The notes below the pieces were generated by a model that was not told the origin of the DNA, did no database searches, and was given only the letters and a program-made list of their open reading frames with translations. 8,877 nucleotides of DNA from an uncultured Lachnoclostridium sp. (GTDB taxonomy: Bacteria; Bacillota; Clostridia; Lachnospirales; Lachnospiraceae), in contig CABQJX010000113.1 in NCBI GenBank assembly GCA_902464595.1, forward strand, positions 1 through 8,877. Direction: 5' to 3'. Positions 5,781-8,877 of the stretch are shown here, piece by piece (the first letter of the stretch is position 1; each line of letters begins with the position of its first letter). Position numbers and translations under genes: made by a program.

Positions 5781-6800
5781 ATGACAATTATCACGGGATT
5801 AGGGTTACTGTTATTGACATTGGCAGCCTTCTCACTTTTTAGCATGAAAGCGCCTAAGGGATCTGCCGCTATGTCAGGAATGGCAAATGCAGCCGTGGCC
5901 ACCTTTTTGGTGGAAGCGATTCACAGGTACATATCAGGCGACCTGCTCCATCTGACTTTTTTGGGTGAGACAGGCACGATCTCAGGTTCCATGGGCGGTG
6001 TGGCCGCAGCAATCATGGTTCCCATTTCTATGGGGGTAAATCCGGTGTTTGCTGTAGTAGCAGGCGTCGCATTGGGAGGATACGGAATCCTTCCAGGCTT
6101 TATTGCAGGTTATGCAGTGGGCTTTATTGCCCCCTTCATTGAGAAGCATCTTCCTCCGGGGCTGGATTCTGTGTTAGGCGCCCTTCTGATTGCACCGATT
6201 GCCAGATTTGTAGGCTTTGCAGCAGATCCGGTTGTAAACTCTGCTTTGGCCCACATTGGAGGAATGATCAGCGCAGCTACGGAGCAGTCTCCTATTTTAA
6301 TGGGATTTTTGCTGGGCGGCGTCATCAAGATGATCTGTACCTCCCCGCTCAGTTCCATGGCGCTGACAGCTATGCTGGGCCTCACCGGCCTTCCTATGGG
6401 AATTGCAGCGATTGCCTGCTTTGGAGGTTCTTTTACCAACGGAGCAGTGTTTAAGATGCTCCGCTTTGGAGACAACAGCAATGTAGCGGCTGTTATGATG
6501 GAGCCTCTTACCCAGGCACACATTATTACAAAGCACCCCATTCCTATTTACTGCTCCAATTTCTTCGGAGGTGGTATTTCAGGAATAGCGGCAGCATTTT
6601 TAGGTATTGTCAATAATGCTCCGGGAACAGCTTCTCCAATCCCAGGATTGTTAGCGCCTTTTGCTTTTAACCCGCCAGTTAAGGTGATCCTGGCATTAGC
6701 TTTGGCAGCTGTAGGCGGCTTGGCAGCCGGACTGGTAGGCGGTATGATATTTAAAAAGAAATATGCCCTTCAGCCAGAGGCAGCAGTGGCTCAGTCATAA
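5781..6800 (+). CDS. PTS EIIC-like membrane protein under glycine riboswitch control
   Basis: Integral membrane protein of 339 aa, with roughly nine or ten hydrophobic segments rich in Gly and Ala (for example about 3-21, 68-110, 128-150, 170-225, 262-285 and 300-325). It resembles the PTS_EIIC_2 group of stand-alone EIIC-like permeases, with polar loops KMICTSPLSSMALTAM and GGSFTNGAVFKM between helices. No EIIA or EIIB domain or gene is present, so sugar phosphorylation by this protein alone is unlikely. The ribosome site AGGAGG (5765-5770) is 10 nt before the ATG. A tandem glycine riboswitch precedes it and a strong terminator follows, so it is a single-gene transcript predicted to be induced by glycine. 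By context it may export or import glycine or a related compound; the substrate is inferred. The C-terminus (KKKYALQPEAAVAQS) is probably cytoplasmic. Confidence 0.85.
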   Translation: MTIITGLGLLLLTLAAFSLFSMKAPKGSAAMSGMANAAVATFLVEAIHRYISGDLLHLTFLGETGTISGSMGGVAAAIMVPISMGVNPVFAVVAGVALGGYGILPGFIAGYAVGFIAPFIEKHLPPGLDSVLGALLIAPIARFVGFAADPVVNSALAHIGGMISAATEQSPILMGFLLGGVIKMICTSPLSSMALTAMLGLTGLPMGIAAIACFGGSFTNGAVFKMLRFGDNSNVAAVMMEPLTQAHIITKHPIPIYCSNFFGGGISGIAAAFLGIVNNAPGTASPIPGLLAPFAFNPPVKVILALALAAVGGLAAGLVGGMIFKKKYALQPEAAVAQS

Positions 6801-6884
6801 GGAAAAGACAGCCGCTAAAGAACCGTGAAGCATTTTATATATCGTATGTATGTGCAAACCAGCACACTGGATAAGGGATAGAAA

Positions 6885-6929
6885 ATAGAAAGAGGGAGCC
6901 TTCCGCATAGGAGGGCTCTTTCTTTCTAT
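6885..6929 (+). terminator. intrinsic terminator after the EIIC-like gene
   Basis: A 20-bp stem (6885-6904 with 6910-6929) closes a 5-nt loop GCATA, with only three G-U pairs. The 3' arm includes GGGCTCTTTCTTTCTAT and supplies the T-rich end. The AGAAAGAG on the 5' arm means it may also work on the other strand. It lies 84 nt after the stop codon. Confidence 0.85.
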
Positions 6930-6981
6930 GGAGATATGCTGCTGAGGAAGATGGAAGTTGGAAGTATTTTTTGAAAAGTAA

Positions 6982-7009
6982 TGATTTTTTTCATCAGGTT
7001 TATTATAAT
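6982..7009 (+). promoter_or_regulatory. promoter of the acetyltransferase gene
   Basis: A perfect -10 TATAAT lies at 7004-7009. The -35 is weak; TGATTT (6982-6987) gives 16-nt spacing. Transcription would start near 7016, about 64 nt before the chosen ATG. This argues against a GTG start at 7014, which would leave no leader. Confidence 0.6.
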
Positions 7010-7079
7010 ATGAGTGCAGTTTAAGATGGATCAGAAGAATGAAGCAATGCTTGTGACGTTAAGAAAAGGGGAATGGATC

Positions 7080-7571
7080 ATGAAAGTGATGATGAGAAGT
7101 TATGAACCAACAGATGCCAGAGCAGCTGTAACGGTCTGGAACGAAGTAGTGGAGGACGGAGTGGCATTTCCGCAGTTGGAGCTGCTGACACCGGAGGAGG
7201 GAAATGCATTTTTCCTGGAGCAGTCCTTTACAGGAATTGCTGAGGATGAGGAGAGCGGAGAAATTGTAGGGCTTTATATCCTTCACCCCAACAATGTGGG
7301 ACGCTGCGGCCATATCTGCAACGCCAGTTATGCGGTGGAAAGGGATTGCAGAGGAAAGGGCGTGGGAGAGATGCTGGTTCGCCACTGTATGGAAAAGGGA
7401 AAGGAGCTTGGCTTTGGGATCCTCCAGTTCAATGCAGTAGTAGCAAGCAATAAGGGGGCGCTTCATCTCTATGAGAAACTGGGGTTTACGAAGCTGGGAG
7501 TGATCCCAGGCGGATTTCTCATGAAAGATGGAAGTTATGAAGACATCATTCCTCATTATCATATTCTGTGA
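7080..7571 (+). CDS. GNAT-family N-acetyltransferase
   Basis: Cytoplasmic acetyltransferase of 163 aa, a typical length for GNAT proteins. The acetyl-CoA pyrophosphate loop is CRGKGVGE (Arg91 to Gly96), preceded by the beta-4 strand NASYAVERD and followed by the helix MLVRHCMEKGKELGF. The later motif NKGALHLYEKLGFTKLGVIPGGF is the common C-terminal GNAT signature. The start at 7080 follows AAAAGGGG and gives the normal start of the fold (MRSYEPTDARAAVTVWNEVV); an upstream GTG would add 22 unrelated residues. It has its own promoter and is flanked by non-coding gaps, so it is probably transcribed alone. The acceptor cannot be told from the sequence; small-molecule amines or amino acids are common acceptors in similar proteins. 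Confidence 0.92.
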   Translation: MKVMMRSYEPTDARAAVTVWNEVVEDGVAFPQLELLTPEEGNAFFLEQSFTGIAEDEESGEIVGLYILHPNNVGRCGHICNASYAVERDCRGKGVGEMLVRHCMEKGKELGFGILQFNAVVASNKGALHLYEKLGFTKLGVIPGGFLMKDGSYEDIIPHYHIL

Positions 7572-7640
7572 TAAGATAGAAAAGCGTGTTTGAGGCATTT
7601 CCATCGGATGGCTTTGACACGGGAAATCATTGAGACACGG

Positions 7641-7690
7641 GGCGTTTATGGAAGATTATAGACGCTTATGAACGCTTATGAACGCTTATG
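7641..7690. repeat. five phased 10-bp repeats, three nearly identical
   Basis: Five consecutive decamers run ggcgtttatg, gaagattata, gacgcttatg, aacgcttatg, aacgcttatg. The last three differ only in their first base and the first two are degenerate copies. The 10-bp period matches one helical turn. The array lies between the acetyltransferase and nth genes (7572-7783), a gap with no clear terminator or promoter; CGTGT (7585-7589) and ACACG (7617-7621) could close an imperfect stem-loop. Confidence 0.75.
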
Positions 7691-7783
7691 GACACAAACT
7701 TGAAATAAGACTGCTGCAATTTTATTGACTTTCGATTATGGCAATCTGCATGCGGGCTGCCAGGCGGCGGAATGGAGAATGAT

Positions 7784-8422
7784 ATGACAAAAGAAATGTT
7801 GGCATTAGAGATTATAGACCGTTTAAAAAAGGAATATCCGGATGCAGGCTGTACGCTGGATTATGACCATGCCTGGAAGCTGTTGGTCAGTGTGCGCCTT
7901 GCAGCCCAGTGTACAGATGCAAGGGTCAATGTAGTTGTGGAAGATCTCTATAAAAAATATCCAGATGTGGAGGCGCTGGCAGAGGCAGAGCCGGAGGAAA
8001 TCGAGGAGATCGTAAGGCCCTGCGGCCTGGGAAGAAGCAAGGCCAGGGACATCAGCGCCTGTATGAGGATCCTGCGGGATCAGTATGGCGGGAATGTGCC
8101 CGATGATTTCGACGCCCTTTTGAAGCTTCCCGGAGTTGGGCGCAAGAGCGCGAATCTGATTATGGGAGACGTCTTTGGAAAGCCAGCCATTGTGACCGAT
8201 ACTCACTGTATCCGCCTGGTAAACCGTATGGGACTGGTAGACGGCATCAAGGAGCCAAAGAAAGTGGAGATGGCCCTTTGGAAGCTGATCCCTCCGGAAG
8301 AGGGAAGCGATTTCTGCCATCGTCTGGTGTTTCACGGAAGGGATATTTGTACGGCGAGGACAAAACCTCATTGTGACCGCTGCTGCCTGAGGGATATATG
8401 CAGGAAAAATGGGGTGGAGTAA
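7784..8422 (+). CDS. nth: endonuclease III (DNA glycosylase/AP lyase)
   Basis: Base-excision repair enzyme that removes oxidised pyrimidines and cuts at abasic sites. The product is 212 aa. The helix-hairpin-helix LPGVGRKSAN carries the catalytic Lys121, and VTDTHC has the catalytic Asp139; E. coli Nth has these at 120 and 138. AAQCTDARVN near the N-terminus matches the usual SAQ-TD motif. The C-terminal iron-sulfur Cys are 189, 197, 200 and 206. The first spacing is seven residues rather than the classical six. ATG 7784 is preferred because GGAG lies 6 nt upstream and residue numbering then tracks E. coli; ATG 7772 would add four residues. No firm promoter is visible in the preceding gap, though TTGACT near 7734 could be a -35. 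Confidence 0.95.
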   Translation: MTKEMLALEIIDRLKKEYPDAGCTLDYDHAWKLLVSVRLAAQCTDARVNVVVEDLYKKYPDVEALAEAEPEEIEEIVRPCGLGRSKARDISACMRILRDQYGGNVPDDFDALLKLPGVGRKSANLIMGDVFGKPAIVTDTHCIRLVNRMGLVDGIKEPKKVEMALWKLIPPEEGSDFCHRLVFHGRDICTARTKPHCDRCCLRDICRKNGVE

Positions 8423-8461
8423 ATCCTGGGGCAGACGTGTCTGACAGAAAGCAAAAACTCC

Positions 8462-8490
8462 TTGCAAACTGCGTTTTTCTATGCTATACT
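8462..8490 (+). promoter_or_regulatory. strong promoter of rpmE
   Basis: TTGCAA (8462-8467), a 17-nt spacer and TATACT (8485-8490) with an upstream TGC form a good sigma-70-type promoter with extended -10. Transcription should begin near 8497, leaving a leader of about 190 nt. The promoter starts 39 nt after the nth stop codon. The complementary AAAAAC and GTTTTT runs around the -35 may act as a weak terminator for nth. Confidence 0.85.
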
Positions 8491-8496
8491 ATGTAA

Positions 8497-8687
8497 GCTG
8501 TCTGAAGTGACGGCAGTTTTAGCGCCTGCGTGAGTCAGAACCTTACGGAAAGGGCGTGTTTAACTGAATCAGTGCTGATATTCTGTGCGTTCTGGTGACG
8601 GGAGACTGGCTGCCAGCAGTGTACAGAGGCAGATTGGCATACAAGCCGCGGTCGGAAACCGCAATTATTATGAGAGAGGTGTAAATC
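8497..8687 (+). ncRNA. structured leader of rpmE, candidate L31 autoregulatory RNA
   Basis: The 191-nt leader contains several short stems: GCTGTC/GACGGC near the 5' end, CCTT/AAGG near 8540-8555, the near-palindrome ATCAGTGCTGAT, CTGG/CCAG near 8607-8620, and GCGGT/ACCGC (about 8648-8662) shortly before the ribosome site GAGAGGTG. Ribosomal protein genes often have such leaders bound by their own product, and L31 leaders are known in several bacterial groups. I cannot confirm a match to a known family. No ORF with a ribosome site is evident inside it. Confidence 0.45.
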
Positions 8688-8877
8688 ATGAAAGAAGGAA
8701 TCCATCCAAATTATTACCAGGCAAAGGTTGTCTGCAACTGTGGTAATGAGTTCGTAACCGGTTCAACAAAGCAGGACATCCACGTTGAGGTTTGTTCTAA
8801 GTGCCATTCATTCTACACTGGCCAGCAGAAGGCTGCTCAGGCTCGTGGACGTATTGATAAGTTCAATCGTAAATATG
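8688..8877 (+). CDS. rpmE: 50S ribosomal protein L31, zinc-binding type (3' end outside window)
   Basis: The first 63 residues of L31, a large-subunit protein of usually about 66-70 residues, so only a few codons are missing. The start MKEGIHPNYYQAKVVCNCGNEF is typical. Cys16, Cys18, Cys36 and Cys39 (CNC and CSKC) make this the zinc-binding C+ form rather than the zinc-independent paralogue. HSFYTGQQK and GRIDKFNRKY continue the family pattern. The ribosome site GAGAGGTG lies 7 nt before the ATG. It is expressed from its own strong promoter after a long structured leader. Confidence 0.97.
   Translation, partial: MKEGIHPNYYQAKVVCNCGNEFVTGSTKQDIHVEVCSKCHSFYTGQQKAAQARGRIDKFNRKY

Noticed and set aside
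6110..6541. 143-codon minus-strand frame within the EIIC-like gene
   Set aside because: Proline/alanine-rich translation without domain features, fully inside a well-supported membrane protein gene.
7014..7079. N-terminal extension of the acetyltransferase from GTG 7014
   Set aside because: It starts 5 nt after the TATAAT box, has no ribosome site, and adds residues not typical of the GNAT fold.
7059..7604. 181-codon open frame on the minus strand
   Set aside because: It is antisense to the acetyltransferase and shows no family motifs or start signal.
7661..7690. CRISPR-like array
   Set aside because: The units are 10 bp, directly abutting, with no spacers.
7823..8467. 214-codon open frame on the minus strand
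   Set aside because: It lies antisense over nearly all of nth, has no ribosome site, and its protein shows no recognisable domain. It is a shadow of nth codon usage.

Overview
The window reads as a chromosomal segment of a low- to mid-GC Gram-positive anaerobe, most likely a Clostridia/Lachnospiraceae-type bacterium. This is inferred from strong GGAGG ribosome binding sites, a feoA-feoA-feoB iron locus, a tandem glycine riboswitch, a zinc-type ribosomal protein L31 and tRNA genes without encoded CCA. All supported genes lie on the + strand. I saw no transposase, integrase, CRISPR array or phage structural gene.

Layout. (1) 1-144: the 3' part of tRNA-Pro(UGG) and a complete tRNA-Gly(GCC). (2) 302-1786: an AAA+ ATPase that resembles the ATPase half of Lon but has no protease domain and carries Asn in place of the Walker B Asp. 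It ends at a 54-nt perfectly palindromic terminator. (3) 1943-5170: a ferrous iron uptake locus with two small FeoA proteins, FeoB, and a truncated Fur-family protein. Two candidate operators with the shared pattern TTAG-N6-CTAA lie upstream of the first feoA and upstream of feoB; the second matches a DtxR/IdeR iron box at 16 of 19 positions. (4) 5163-5704: hairpins, a promoter, a tandem glycine riboswitch and its terminator. (5) 5781-6800: an orphan PTS EIIC-like membrane protein controlled by that riboswitch, followed by a 20-bp-stem terminator. (6) 7080-7571: a GNAT acetyltransferase, followed by five phased 10-bp repeats. (7) 7784-8422: endonuclease III. (8) 8462-8877: a strong promoter, a structured leader of about 190 nt, and the start of rpmE (L31), cut by the window edge.

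How the parts work together. The feo genes form one functional module for Fe2+ import, probably repressed when metal is plentiful. The riboswitch geometry predicts that glycine turns its gene on, because the 3' strand of the second aptamer's P1 stem is also the 5' arm of the terminator. The EIIC-like protein is therefore a candidate for moving glycine or a glycine-linked metabolite. The points most worth pursuing are that riboswitch/transporter pair, the protease-less Lon-like ATPase, and the Fur stub next to DtxR-type operators. All assignments were made by eye, without database searches.
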